A stretch of 48,417 nt of DNA. It comes from Bacteroidota bacterium (GTDB lineage Bacteria; Bacteroidota; Bacteroidia; Sphingobacteriales; Sphingobacteriaceae). The notes beneath the pieces were generated by a model. That model was not told the DNA's origin. It was given only the letters and a program-made list of their open reading frames with translations, and searched no databases. Where the stretch lies: positions 1-48,417 of the forward strand of contig JAMFRP010000052.1 in assembly GCA_026224775.1 (NCBI GenBank), written 5' to 3'. This document shows, in pieces, positions 1-8,320 of this stretch (position 1 is the stretch's first letter; the number at the start of each line of letters is the position of its first letter). A program made the position numbers and the translations under genes.

Positions 1-36
1 AACCAATTGCAAACGTTCTTTCAAAACAAAATATAA

Positions 37-152
37 TGTTGGGTGGTGAAATTTTTGGCAGACACACCTCCTTGTCGCGGTGGCGGAGATCATGGGAAAC
101 TCTTAGCAATAAGAATAACCACTCTGTGGAGGTTCGATTCCTTCTCCTACAG
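37..152 (+). tRNA. tRNA-like RNA, type II body, GUC in the anticodon position, very long variable arm
   Basis: A cloverleaf can be drawn by hand. The acceptor pairs 37-43 with 145-151, with one T-T mismatch and one G-T. The D arm is GTG/CAC at 46-48 and 63-65, with the GG pair at 57-58. The anticodon stem is 67-71/79-83 with a central T-T mismatch, and its 7-nt loop has GTC at 74-76. The T arm is 128-132/140-144 around TTCGATT. Between the anticodon stem and T arm lie about 44 nt that themselves fold: CGGAG/CTCTG (84-88/122-126), TGG/CCA (93-95/119-121), then TCTTA/TAAGA (101-105/110-114) closed by a GCAA tetraloop. The D arm resembles leucine tRNA, the discriminator would be G152 as in serine or aspartate tRNA, and CCA is not encoded. 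The fold is seen in the sequence; whether it is charged, and with what, is unknown. A non-decoding tRNA-like RNA or a decayed tRNA is the alternative. Confidence 0.55.
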
Positions 153-188
153 CTCTTCTCATAATTTAGGTTTATAATTGGTTAGTAA

Positions 189-213
189 AGGCCTCCTGCC
201 CATCAGGAGGTCT
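189..213 (+). terminator. GC-rich hairpin downstream of the tRNA-like RNA
   Basis: A ten-pair stem (189-198 with 204-213, one G-T pair) encloses the loop CCCAT. It is followed by a T-rich stretch but not a clean T-run. It would suit the 3' end of the tRNA-like transcript or of a gene left of the window. Confidence 0.5.
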
Positions 214-271
214 TACTTGTTTTATAGGCTTTTTTCATTCAAAAAATTATTAATAATTACATTTTAAATAA

Positions 272-351
272 ATTGTCATTCTGAGCGTAGCGAAGAATCT
301 GTATTGACGTAAACTACTTTACAGATTCTTCGCTACGCTCAGAATGACAAT
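272..351. repeat. Palindromic repeat, family A (TGTCATTCTGAG type), copy 1
   Basis: Two near-perfect inverted arms (272-303 and 320-351) begin and end with TTGTCATTCTGAG and its complement, separated by a 16-nt loop. It belongs to the dispersed family seen again at 22651, 32064 and 33211. A bidirectional terminator follows immediately. Confidence 0.85.
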
Positions 352-388
352 AAAAAAAGGGCCTTGGTTAAGTACCAAGGCCTTTTTT
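352..388 (-). terminator. Bidirectional intrinsic terminator
   Basis: The stem GGCCTTGGT/ACCAAGGCC (360-368/374-382) is flanked by A7 on the left and T6 on the right, so it can end transcription in both directions. It lies just beyond the stop codon of the minus-strand outer membrane gene at 405. Confidence 0.85.
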
Positions 389-404
389 ATTTAATATCGA
401 AAAA

Positions 405-989
405 TTACAATATCTTAAACCCAACACTCAACGACCAGATATTCGCCCGTTGGCCATAATCGCTGTTTAATTTGCTTAACCCGCCTTCATAACGCAGATC
501 AACGGTTGCAGCGCCAACATCAACCCCGGCACCTACCTGGTAACCTAATGTACTGTTATTATAATGGCCAAAATCTGCATAAGCGCCATCAATGTTAGCT
601 GAAAAGCTTTTGTCTGTGTTTAAGAGATAAGAATATACCGGGCCGGCCATGATCCTGAAATTCATATTGCTTGTACCAAATGATTCGCCCAACAACAATG
701 GAACGTTAAGGGTGGTAAACCTAACCTTGCCACTAAAATCATCCCCGTTATTATCATCAGAGTTAAATTTACCACCGCTGCTGCCCAAGTATGCTTCGGG
801 TTGTAAATATAACCCGGTACCAAAGCGGGCAAATACACCTGCCTGGAAACCGGCTAAAGTTGATTCATGCAGATTATCGGTATTGATGCTTGAGAAATTA
901 GGCCCGGCCTTGATGCCGAGGCTAAATTGTGCTTTAGCACTAATGCTGAATGCTATTAGTATTGCTAAACTTAATACATACTTTTTCAT
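405..989 (-). CDS. Outer membrane beta-barrel protein (porin-family, OMP_b-brl type)
   Basis: A 194-residue exported protein. It starts with a clear signal peptide, a Lys-Lys pair then a hydrophobic stretch ending SAKAQ, so cleavage before Q21 is likely. The mature part has alternating polar and aromatic strands with the opening pattern GIKAGPNFSS, typical of small Bacteroidota barrels. The protein ends in a hydrophobic strand (SVGFKIL), as outer membrane insertion signals do. Size and pattern fit eight strands. Function is unknown; such proteins are usually structural or adhesive. It is monocistronic, followed by a strong terminator, and divergent from the CsbD-like gene. Confidence 0.8.
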   Translation of the reverse strand: MKKYVLSLAILIAFSISAKAQFSLGIKAGPNFSSINTDNLHESTLAGFQAGVFARFGTGLYLQPEAYLGSSGGKFNSDDNNGDDFSGKVRFTTLNVPLLLGESFGTSNMNFRIMAGPVYSYLLNTDKSFSANIDGAYADFGHYNNSTLGYQVGAGVDVGAATVDLRYEGGLSKLNSDYGQRANIWSLSVGFKIL

Positions 990-1094
990 AGGTTTTTCAG
1001 TTTTATTAATAACGTGGTTTGATGCAAATGATTGCGAATGGTTTAACCATTATCCGGCCAAAAAAAATTGACTTAAGGGAGAGCGTATTTTTTA

Positions 1095-1102
1095 TATTTT
1101 TG
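1095..1102 (+). promoter_or_regulatory. Bacteroidota -7 box (TAnnTTTG) of the CsbD-like gene
   Basis: TATTTTTG matches the Bacteroidota primary sigma -7 consensus TAnnTTTG exactly and lies 15 nt before the ATG at 1118. No clear -33 element was identified. Confidence 0.55.
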
Positions 1103-1117
1103 TTGAAAATATATAAC

Positions 1118-1333
1118 ATGGCAGAGATCAGCATATCAAACCAGGAATGGTCGAGGGTAAAAATTAAAATTCAGCGTAAATATAACCATTTAACCGACGA
1201 ACAGTTGCAGTATACCGAGGGACAGGAAGAAACCCTTATCAATAAACTTATGCAGTTGGTTAATCGTAAAAGAGAATATGTGGTTTTTACTTTAAAAAAA
1301 GCGTTGGTAAATATTGATAATAACAGGCTATAG
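1118..1333 (+). CDS. CsbD-like small stress protein
   Basis: A 71-residue protein rich in Lys, Glu and Gln with no membrane segment. The layout, an early Trp then K.KI...YN.LTDEQL.Y.EG.EE.L...L, matches small CsbD-family proteins of Bacteroidota, which are usually stress-induced and of unknown biochemical function. I use the ATG at 1118 rather than the upstream in-frame ATG at 1019. A consensus -7 box sits at 1095-1102, inside that upstream extension, and the extension has no family similarity. The gene stands alone; a word-repeat intergenic region follows. Confidence 0.65.
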   Translation: MAEISISNQEWSRVKIKIQRKYNHLTDEQLQYTEGQEETLINKLMQLVNRKREYVVFTLKKALVNIDNNRL

Positions 1334-1492
1334 AGTCAAGAAGTTAGAATCAAGATATAAGATTAATAAATCGTATATGAGGTAGCTAATTCCAAACCTT
1401 ATACTTATTTTTATAATTTACCGTATAATATTATTGAGTTAACGAGTTAGAGTTTTATATCTCAAATCTCATATCTCACATCTCGTGTCTGC
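1334..1492. repeat. Word-repeat intergenic region (AGAT/ATCTC vocabulary)
   Basis: The left part carries loosely repeated purine-rich words (GTCAAG, AGATATAAG). The right part (1453-1489) has ATCTCA-like units in tandem with spacing of about 8-10 nt, roughly complementary to the left part. No gene is visible. It is one of several intergenic blocks with this architecture. Confidence 0.5.
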
Positions 1493-3238
1493 ATGAAAAA
1501 GAATTATAAAAGGCTGTTGTTGGGTGCCGGTGTATCAGTGCTGGCCATAGGTTTTTGGGGGTTTAGCGATGATCTATTCCAGGTATCTAAAAATCTGGAC
1601 GTTTTCGCGTCATTATATAAAGAGGTTAATTTGAATTATGTAGATGATATTAATTCATCTAAAATGATCAAGACCGGGGTTGATGCCATGTTGGATGGCC
1701 TGGACCCATATACCGAATTCGTCCCTGAATCGGAGATTGAGAACTATAAGCTGAATTACGTTAGCACACAATATGGTGGCGTAGGCGCGGGTATATTCTC
1801 AAGAAATAACAATGTTTATGTTTCGGAGGTGTTTGATGGATTCCCGGCTCAAAAAGCGGACATACGCCCCGGCGACCAGATTGTTAAAATAAACGGTATC
1901 GACCTGAATAGCAAAAATAGCGACGAGGTGAGCCTGCTTTTAAAAGGATCAAAAGGTGCTGTTATAAAACTCCTTGTGAAAAGAGGGGATGATGCCCCGG
2001 TTGAAAAAGACCTGGTGCGCGACGAGATTAAACAACCTAATGTTTCTTACTATGGTATGGTATCAGGCAATGTGGGTTATATTAAGCTGGACAGGTTCTT
2101 GGAGAACTCTGGCGATGAAGTAACCAATGCATTGGTGGAATTGAAAAAGAATAATCCTAACGGTATTATTCTTGATCTTCGTTCAAATGGTGGTGGTATT
2201 TTGCAGGAAGCTGTGAAAATTGTGAATCTTTTTGTGCCGAAGGGAACTGAAATAGTATCACAAAAAGGTAAAATAAAGGAAAAGGACATTACCTATTCCA
2301 CTGTTAATGCACCTTTGGAACCTAACTTGCCTTTGGTTGTTCTGGTTAACAGTCATTCGGCATCAGCATCAGAAATTGTTGCCGGCTCTCTGCAGGATCT
2401 TGATCGCGCGGTTGTTATTGGTCAGCGTAGTTTTGGTAAAGGGCTGGTGCAGCAAACGTTCTCGTTGCCTTACAATAGTTTAGTTAAAATTACTATCGCT
2501 AAATATTATGTGCCATCGGGCAGGTGTATACAGGCGCTTGATTATACCCACCGTAAGGATGATGGCAGTGTTGTTAAAGTTGCAGATTCGTTAATGCACG
2601 AATTTAAAACTAAAGATGGCCGCTCTGTTTATGATGGAGGTGGCATATACCCTGATATTTTTATGAAGCAGGAGCATTTTGCTACCATTACTCAAAGCCT
2701 GTTAGGTAAACTGCTAATATTTGACTACGCTACACATTATCGCGAAACGCATGCTAAAATAGCCGATGCACATGTTTTTGCTTTGTCGGATGCAGATTAT
2801 GACGATTTTGTAAAATACCTGTCGAATAAAAATTACAGCTACAACAGCCCCGCCGAAAAAGCACTCGACCAAATGAAGGATGAGGCAACAAAGGACAAGC
2901 AGTTTAGCGCCCTACAGCCCGAGTACGACAATCTGAAAGCGAAGCTGCTGGCTACAAAAAGAAATGACCTGCAATTGCATAAGGATGAAATAAAGCAGGT
3001 ATTGGAAAACGAAATAACTTCCCGTTATTATTTTCAGCGTGGCCGTTATGAAACCAACTTTAAGTACGATAAGGACATTGCGCAAGCCGTAAAAACCATG
3101 CAGGATAAAATGCAGCTTGATTCTATTATAAAAGGTGAAGGCCAGTATAAAGTAATTGGCAAACCTATTACCGCAACCGCGCTAGCTGCCGCAAAAAAGG
3201 CAGATGCTGATAGTGATGACGACGATGATGGCGAATAG
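1493..3238 (+). CDS. S41 family C-terminal processing peptidase
   Basis: A 581-residue serine protease of the CtpA/Prc family. An N-terminal membrane anchor or uncleaved signal (residues 8-24) places it in the periplasm. A PDZ domain spans about 85-170 (GGVGAG start, RPGD at 126-129). The peptidase core spans about 180-400. Spacing against E. coli Prc gives Ser291 (in SASEI), Asp302 and Lys316 (FGKG) as the Ser/Lys-type catalytic site, all present. The C-terminal 110 residues are helical and charged and end in an acidic D/E tail. Such enzymes trim or degrade periplasmic proteins. It ends exactly where the convergent methyltransferase gene ends, with no base between the two stops. Confidence 0.92.
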   Translation: MKKNYKRLLLGAGVSVLAIGFWGFSDDLFQVSKNLDVFASLYKEVNLNYVDDINSSKMIKTGVDAMLDGLDPYTEFVPESEIENYKLNYVSTQYGGVGAGIFSRNNNVYVSEVFDGFPAQKADIRPGDQIVKINGIDLNSKNSDEVSLLLKGSKGAVIKLLVKRGDDAPVEKDLVRDEIKQPNVSYYGMVSGNVGYIKLDRFLENSGDEVTNALVELKKNNPNGIILDLRSNGGGILQEAVKIVNLFVPKGTEIVSQKGKIKEKDITYSTVNAPLEPNLPLVVLVNSHSASASEIVAGSLQDLDRAVVIGQRSFGKGLVQQTFSLPYNSLVKITIAKYYVPSGRCIQALDYTHRKDDGSVVKVADSLMHEFKTKDGRSVYDGGGIYPDIFMKQEHFATITQSLLGKLLIFDYATHYRETHAKIADAHVFALSDADYDDFVKYLSNKNYSYNSPAEKALDQMKDEATKDKQFSALQPEYDNLKAKLLATKRNDLQLHKDEIKQVLENEITSRYYFQRGRYETNFKYDKDIAQAVKTMQDKMQLDSIIKGEGQYKVIGKPITATALAAAKKADADSDDDDDGE

Positions 3239-3802
3239 CTAAAATATACCCGGTATAATTTTGCTTACCCGCTTTTTATAGTTGATATATTGTTCGCCAA
3301 ACTCGGCTAAAAGTACTTGTTCCTCTACTTTAATGCGGTGATTGATTGCCCAAAATGATGGGATAAGTATAATTAAGAAGCTAAGTAAACTATCGGTACA
3401 AAGTGCAAGCCCTGCAATAATCATTATCAAGCCTAAATAACTGGGATGCCTTACTGTTTTGTACAGTCCGGTTGTTTTTAGGTTGTGATGATCGGTAATG
3501 GTTACATCAACTGTAAACATTTTGCCCAGTTGTATAACTGCTGTCCACCGGATGGCGAAGCCAAGGATGCATATAATCATACCGGTATATATCACTATTT
3601 CATAATTGCCGATATGCCAGGTAGAGGATTCACTTGCTATAAAATTTCCTATCGTTGAAGAAACTACAATTACTATCCAAAGGATCAACAAAGATCGTCT
3701 GTCTTTATTATTTCTTTGTCCGCTGTTTTTTGAGCGTTTAAAAATCAGCAGAGAAACTTCAGAGACCAAGAATGCAATCTGTAAATAATAATACGGCGAC
3801 AT
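3239..3802 (-). CDS. Isoprenylcysteine carboxyl methyltransferase (ICMT)-family membrane protein
   Basis: 187 residues with about five hydrophobic segments. The C-terminal half holds the family signature: TGLYKTVRHPSYLG (RHPxY), a membrane segment, then an E-E-LL--FG--Y--Y motif, which in this superfamily binds S-adenosylmethionine. In bacteria these integral membrane methyltransferases have mostly unknown substrates, since prenylated proteins are absent; lipids or small isoprenoids are possible. The gene stands alone, convergent with the S41 protease gene. The family is secure, the substrate is not. Confidence 0.8.
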   Translation of the reverse strand: MSPYYYLQIAFLVSEVSLLIFKRSKNSGQRNNKDRRSLLILWIVIVVSSTIGNFIASESSTWHIGNYEIVIYTGMIICILGFAIRWTAVIQLGKMFTVDVTITDHHNLKTTGLYKTVRHPSYLGLIMIIAGLALCTDSLLSFLIILIPSFWAINHRIKVEEQVLLAEFGEQYINYKKRVSKIIPGIF

Positions 3803-3848
3803 ATTGATTGGTTTAGGTGAAGATAGCGAAAATAGTATTCCCGTTTTT

Positions 3849-3941
3849 AAATCATGTCATTGCGAGGAACGAAGCAATCGCACGTGGAAAAGCGGCCTTG
3901 TAAAGTTCGCGATTGCTTCGTTCCTCGCAATGACATGATTT
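3849..3941. repeat. Palindromic repeat, family B (TGTCATTGCGAGG type), copy 1
   Basis: Inverted arms 3849-3881 and 3909-3941 enclose an asymmetric loop containing GGAAAAGCGGCCTTG, which fixes its orientation. A solitary right-arm fragment follows at 3957-3985. The same element-plus-fragment composite recurs at 20371-20502. Confidence 0.9.
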
Positions 3942-3956
3942 ATATCTGCAAGTTGG

Positions 3957-3985
3957 GGATTACCGCGCTTCGCTCGCAATGACGG
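3957..3985. repeat. Truncated family-B repeat arm
   Basis: Contains CTTCGCTCGCAATGACG, the outer half of a family-B arm, without its partner. An almost identical fragment lies at 20473-20502 at the same distance from a full copy. Confidence 0.7.
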
Positions 3986-3998
3986 TTGGTTGGGACAT

Positions 3999-6116
3999 TT
4001 ACCAAATCATTCCAATATTCTGAAACATGAACGCCCATTTATCAGCCTGCTCATTAATTACCTGCGCGGTTGATTTGCCTGCGCCATGGCCTGCCTTGGT
4101 TTCAATACGGATAAGTACAGGTGCAGGGCCCTGCTGATCTTCCTGCAAGCGTGCCGCGAATTTGAAAGAGTGGGCTGGTACTACCCGGTCGTCATGATCG
4201 CCGGTGGTTATCATGACTGCCGGAAAATTACCCGGTTTTAAGGCATGGTACGGCGAATATTTATATAGATATTCAAACATTTCCTGCGAATCTTCCGCTG
4301 TGCCATAATCATAGCTCCAGCCTGCGCCCGCGGTAAATTTATTATAGCGCAACATGTCCAGCACACCAACTGCCGGGAAGGCTACTTTAAACAGGTCAGG
4401 GCGTTGGGTAATCATCGCTCCAATAAGCAATCCGCCATTTGATCCGCCTGAAATAGCCAGGTAATCTTTAGAAGTATATTTATGTTTGATCAGGTATTCC
4501 GCGGCAGCGATGAAATCATCAAATACATTTTGTTTTTTAAGCTTAGTACCTTGCTTATGCCATCTTTCGCCATACTCGCCGCCGCCACGCAGGTTGGCTA
4601 CAGCATAAATTCCGCCGTGTTCCAATAATATAATGTTTGATGTGCTGAAGGCAGGCGTAAGGCTCACCCCAAAACCGCCATAGGCGTACAATAACAATGG
4701 GTTTTTACCATTTAATACCGTCCCTTTTTTAAAGGTGATGATCATCGGGATTTTGGTACCATCTTTTGATGGATAAAAAACCTGCTCAGACTGGTATTGC
4801 TCCGGATCGAACTTTACGCCCGATTTTTTATACAGGGTTGATTGTCCGCTGGCAATATCATACTTAAATATGGTGGATGGATAAACATAATTGGTGAAGG
4901 TATAATACACTTCTTTTTCCTCGATTTTGGCACCGAAACCGCTTGCGGTACCAACTGATGGCAGGGCGATAGTTCGTTCCAGTCTGCCGTCCATATTATA
5001 TTGCTCAACTAATGAGGTAGCATCTTTTAAATACTCCGCGAATATTTTGCCGCCGCCGGTTGTGGCTGTTAACACATTTTTAGTTTGAGGGATCAAATCT
5101 TTCCAATAAATAGGTTTTGGCGAGGACGCATCAACGGTCACCAATTTATAATATGGTGAATACAGATTGGTTAATATATAAAGCTTGCTACCCTGATTGC
5201 AAATAATGCTGTTCTCGTTATCAAAATTATCAACCACGTTAACAATTGGGCCGCCGGGTTTGCTCAAATCCTGAAAATAGAGTTCGTTACCTGTGGTGGT
5301 ATTGGCGGTGGTAATCACCAAAAAACGTTCGTCTTCGGTTAAATAAGCACCAATATATCGGCGTGGAGTTGCATCGCCACCAAAAATCAACTTGTCTGTA
5401 CTTTGTGGTGTGCCTAGTTTATGGTAGAACAGTTTGTGATGATCTGTCATACCAGATAGCTGGCTGCCTTCTTTAGGTTTATCATAGCTGCTATAATAAA
5501 AACCGTCGTTACCATGCCAGGCTATTCCGCTGAATTTAACATCGGTTAGGGTATCGCCAACGGTGCTTTTATCCGCAGTATTAATAATAATCACCTTGCG
5601 CCAATCGGAACCACCTTCGGATAACTGGTAGGCGGCCATACTGCCATCTTTTGTAAAGTCAATTCCCTGCATGGATGTTGTACCGTCTTTAGAGAAGGTG
5701 TTGGGATCTAAAAACATTTCGGGTGCGCCATCGCCTATCTGCCGGTACAAAACTGCCTGACTTTGCAAGCCATCGTTCTTATAAAAATAACTGTATTTGC
5801 CTTCTTTAAACGGCGCGCTGTATTTTGCATAATTCCACAAAGTTTCCAGCTGCTTGCGGATGGCTTCGCGATAGGGTATTTGCGAAAGATAGTTCTCGGT
5901 TACTTTATTCTCGGCTATAACCCACTCTTTGGTGTTTTCGGCACGGTCATCTTCCAACCAGCGGTAGGGGTCAGGCACCTGGGTGCCGAAGTAGGTGTCA
6001 ACAGTATCAACTTTTTTACTATGCGGGTAGGGAAGGGCTTTTATATTCATTTGTTGGGCGTACAGGTGGCTGCAAATTAAAAATGCGGGTGCATATAAAA
6101 AGGCAGTTTTCTTCAT
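3999..6116 (-). CDS. Prolyl oligopeptidase (S9A), exported
   Basis: 705 residues, with a signal peptide (hydrophobic core to HLYA, then QQ). An N-terminal segment with the S9A hallmark DPYRWLED (residues 49-56) leads into a seven-bladed propeller (about 85-430) and an alpha/beta hydrolase domain. The catalytic triad is visible: Ser559 in GGSNGG, the Asp in GDHDDRVVP (642-643) and His677 in AGHGAG. It cleaves short peptides after proline, probably in the periplasm. The gene stands alone; upstream AT-rich DNA separates it from the divergent gene at 6343. Length and motifs are normal for the family. Confidence 0.95.
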   Translation of the reverse strand: MKKTAFLYAPAFLICSHLYAQQMNIKALPYPHSKKVDTVDTYFGTQVPDPYRWLEDDRAENTKEWVIAENKVTENYLSQIPYREAIRKQLETLWNYAKYSAPFKEGKYSYFYKNDGLQSQAVLYRQIGDGAPEMFLDPNTFSKDGTTSMQGIDFTKDGSMAAYQLSEGGSDWRKVIIINTADKSTVGDTLTDVKFSGIAWHGNDGFYYSSYDKPKEGSQLSGMTDHHKLFYHKLGTPQSTDKLIFGGDATPRRYIGAYLTEDERFLVITTANTTTGNELYFQDLSKPGGPIVNVVDNFDNENSIICNQGSKLYILTNLYSPYYKLVTVDASSPKPIYWKDLIPQTKNVLTATTGGGKIFAEYLKDATSLVEQYNMDGRLERTIALPSVGTASGFGAKIEEKEVYYTFTNYVYPSTIFKYDIASGQSTLYKKSGVKFDPEQYQSEQVFYPSKDGTKIPMIITFKKGTVLNGKNPLLLYAYGGFGVSLTPAFSTSNIILLEHGGIYAVANLRGGGEYGERWHKQGTKLKKQNVFDDFIAAAEYLIKHKYTSKDYLAISGGSNGGLLIGAMITQRPDLFKVAFPAVGVLDMLRYNKFTAGAGWSYDYGTAEDSQEMFEYLYKYSPYHALKPGNFPAVMITTGDHDDRVVPAHSFKFAARLQEDQQGPAPVLIRIETKAGHGAGKSTAQVINEQADKWAFMFQNIGMIW

Positions 6117-6342
6117 TTTGTTTCTTTTATAGGAAGATAAAGATAATAAATTGTTGCATGTTGCAAGTTGTGTGCTATAAGTGCATGTATGTACTTTAAT
6201 ACCAGTAATGTGTAGTAATAGTATATATATTAACCTCTAACGAAATAAATATTCGTATAATATGTAATTAATATGATGATGATAAATAAACTAAACCTTT
6301 TACGTTTATAGTTGTCATACTTGCCAAACAATATACTTATTT

Positions 6343-6858
6343 ATGAAAAAGTTAATTCTTACCGCAGTTATATTATTAAGCTGCTTAACATTCAAAAATG
6401 CCAATGCGCAATTGCGTTTAAGCTTAGGTGTAAACATTGGTGCACAACCTGAGTGGGGCCCTGTTGGTTACGATCATGCTGATTATTATTACATACCAGA
6501 TGTAGGCGCTTATTACGATGTTAATGCACATCAATACATTTACCTGGAAAATAACGTATGGGTGCACCGTGGCTTTTTGCCAGACAGATACCGCAACTAT
6601 GATTTATATGGTGGTTACAAAGTAGTAGTTAATGGCCGTAACCCGTGGATGCATGATAATGTTTATCGCGCTAAATATGCAGGCTTCAGAGGCCGTCGTG
6701 GGCAGTCAATAATTCGCGATAGCCGTGATAATCGTTATGCTAATCACTGGCATGGTGATGATGGACACGGTGGTGGAAACCGCGGACATGGAAATAATGG
6801 CGGGGGCCATGGTGGTGACCATGGACATGATGGTGGCGACCACGGACATGACCACTAA
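6343..6858 (+). CDS. Secreted protein with Gly/His-rich C-terminal tail, unknown function
   Basis: 171 residues. A signal peptide ends in NANAQ (about residue 22). The middle part (25-125) is aromatic and rich in Tyr, Asp and Arg, with a segment Y-D-N-Y-Y-NN-WVHRG that recalls short WxxG-type exported proteins of Bacteroidota. The last 40 residues are almost only Gly, His, Asp and Asn, with repeated HGGDHGHD units; such a tail could bind metal ions, which is inference. The gene stands alone and ends in a strong terminator. No named family recognised. Confidence 0.65.
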   Translation: MKKLILTAVILLSCLTFKNANAQLRLSLGVNIGAQPEWGPVGYDHADYYYIPDVGAYYDVNAHQYIYLENNVWVHRGFLPDRYRNYDLYGGYKVVVNGRNPWMHDNVYRAKYAGFRGRRGQSIIRDSRDNRYANHWHGDDGHGGGNRGHGNNGGGHGGDHGHDGGDHGHDH

Positions 6859-6883
6859 TATTTAATAGCATACTTAATAAATA

Positions 6884-6914
6884 GAAAGGCTCCCCATTAA
6901 TGGGGAGCCTTTTC
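6884..6914 (+). terminator. Intrinsic terminator of the Gly/His-rich protein gene
   Basis: The perfect stem AAGGCTCCCCAT/ATGGGGAGCCTT has a two-base centre and ends in a T-run. It begins about 25 nt after the stop codon. Confidence 0.9.
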
Positions 6915-6975
6915 TGTTAAAACTAAAAGAAATCCCGATAGCATTGTTTTACAGCGGGGATGCTGTTTTAAGTAT

Positions 6976-6983
6976 TATATTTG
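6976..6983 (+). promoter_or_regulatory. -7 box TATATTTG, four bases before the ATG
   Basis: Exact TAnnTTTG match ending at 6983, with the ATG at 6988. With the usual short distance from this box to the transcription start, the mRNA would begin at or next to the start codon. Confidence 0.55.
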
Positions 6984-6987
6984 CCGC

Positions 6988-7440
6988 ATGGAATTGGACG
7001 GAAATAACGTACCTGAAGAACAGGAAGGCGACTACGTTGAAATTTATTCTAAAAGAGCCATCTTTTGGTTTTCGGTATTGGCAATGCCACTTATTGGCGG
7101 CGTATTACTGGTATTGAATTTAAGGGCAGCGGGTTTAAAAAAGGCCGCCTACATGGTAGCAATATTCGCGGTTTTATATACCGCGCTATCCGACCTGGCG
7201 GTAAGCGAATACCTAATGCATTATAAGATAGATTTAACGGTATACAACACTAATTTATTTGTTTTAAGTTTGATGTCTATCGGGCTAAATATTGCAGGCG
7301 GTTTAATTCTGTCAGAATACTTCTTTAAAAAGTATTTCCCCGAAGATGATTATTACCCTAAAAGTATTGCTAACCCTTTATTTGTTACCGTTATTATAAT
7401 AATAGCTTTAAAGTTTTTGGGCATTAATGCAGGTCTTTAA
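6988..7440 (+). CDS. Multi-pass membrane protein, unknown
   Basis: 150 residues: an acidic cytoplasmic N-terminus (about 22 residues), then four predicted membrane segments (about 28-47, 54-72, 88-110 and 130-147), with a charged loop (KKYFPEDDYYPKS) before the last. No family motif recognised. It precedes the LpxH-like gene by 59 nt on the same strand and could be cotranscribed with it. The start is fixed by the adjoining -7 box, which suggests a leaderless or nearly leaderless message. Confidence 0.7.
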   Translation: MELDGNNVPEEQEGDYVEIYSKRAIFWFSVLAMPLIGGVLLVLNLRAAGLKKAAYMVAIFAVLYTALSDLAVSEYLMHYKIDLTVYNTNLFVLSLMSIGLNIAGGLILSEYFFKKYFPEDDYYPKSIANPLFVTVIIIIALKFLGINAGL

Positions 7441-7499
7441 TTAAAAGCTTCAATAAAACTTACATTTATACTTTTAGTCCGATAATATATTCCATACAA

Positions 7500-8246
7500 A
7501 TGGCCGAACGCTCTAAACTTTATTTTGCTTCTGATGTGCATTTGGGTGCCGGTACTTATGCCGGTAGCCGTGAGCGCGAAGACAGATTGGTGCGTTGGTT
7601 GGATATGATTAAAACCGATGCTGCCGAAGTTTTTTTAATGGGCGATCTGTTTGATTTTTGGTTTGAATATAAAACAGTGGTGCCCAAAGGCTACATCCGT
7701 TTGCTGGGTAAACTGGCTGAATTAAGTGATGCCGGAATTAAGATATACTTTTTTAAAGGTAACCACGATATGTGGATGTTCAACTACTTTGAAAAGGAGC
7801 TTAATGCCGTTGTGATAAGCGATGAACTGGTGATAGAACGTAACGGCAAAAAGTTTTTCCTGCATCATGGTGACGGTTTAGGGCCGGGTGATAGCTTATA
7901 CAAAGTGCTTAAAAAGTTTTTCCGCAGCGGATTTTGCCAGTGGCTTTTTGCCAGGATACATCCAAATTTAGGCATAGGGATAGCCAACTACTGGTCGCAG
8001 CATAGCCGTATTGCGGGGGCAAAGGATAAAGATAAAATTGATACCCAACAGGAGTGGCTGGTGATTTACTGCCGTGAAGTGTTGCAAGAAACATTTTATG
8101 ACTACATGGTATTTGGCCATCGCCATGTGCCATTGGACATAGCGCTCGACGAAAAAAGCCGCTATATTAACCTTGGCGAGTGGGTTCATTATAGCTCTTA
8201 TGCGGTGTTTGACGGGGTGGATATAAAGCTGGAATATTTTGTTTAG
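7500..8246 (+). CDS. lpxH: UDP-2,3-diacylglucosamine diphosphatase (LpxH-type metallophosphoesterase)
   Basis: 248 residues, calcineurin-like phosphoesterase fold. Metal-binding motifs are in order: D12-x-H14 (SDVHLG), GDLFD (48-52), GNHD (87-90), a His pair (LHHGDG, about 121-122) and GHRH (about residue 203). The family removes UMP from UDP-2,3-diacylglucosamine to give lipid X in lipid A synthesis, at the cytoplasmic face of the inner membrane. The LpxH-like helical insert with aromatic and basic residues (about 140-165, RSGFCQWLFARIHP) supports this over a generic phosphatase. Not adjacent to other lipid A genes. Confidence 0.85.
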   Translation: MAERSKLYFASDVHLGAGTYAGSREREDRLVRWLDMIKTDAAEVFLMGDLFDFWFEYKTVVPKGYIRLLGKLAELSDAGIKIYFFKGNHDMWMFNYFEKELNAVVISDELVIERNGKKFFLHHGDGLGPGDSLYKVLKKFFRSGFCQWLFARIHPNLGIGIANYWSQHSRIAGAKDKDKIDTQQEWLVIYCREVLQETFYDYMVFGHRHVPLDIALDEKSRYINLGEWVHYSSYAVFDGVDIKLEYFV

Positions 8247-8320
8247 ATGTGCAAGTTATTAGATAGGCAGATATGTAAATGTGCAGATGATGCACTTTAT
8301 TCATATTTAAGAAGTTGTTA

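Noticed and set aside
37..404. Part of a tmRNA (ssrA) because of the T-arm-like 3' end
   Set aside because: No GGGGC-type 5' end, no tag-reading frame and the whole cloverleaf closes within 116 nt, far shorter than tmRNA.
649..1071. Open frame of 140 codons on the plus strand
   Set aside because: Antisense shadow of the outer membrane protein gene at 405-989; no family features and its start lies inside that gene.
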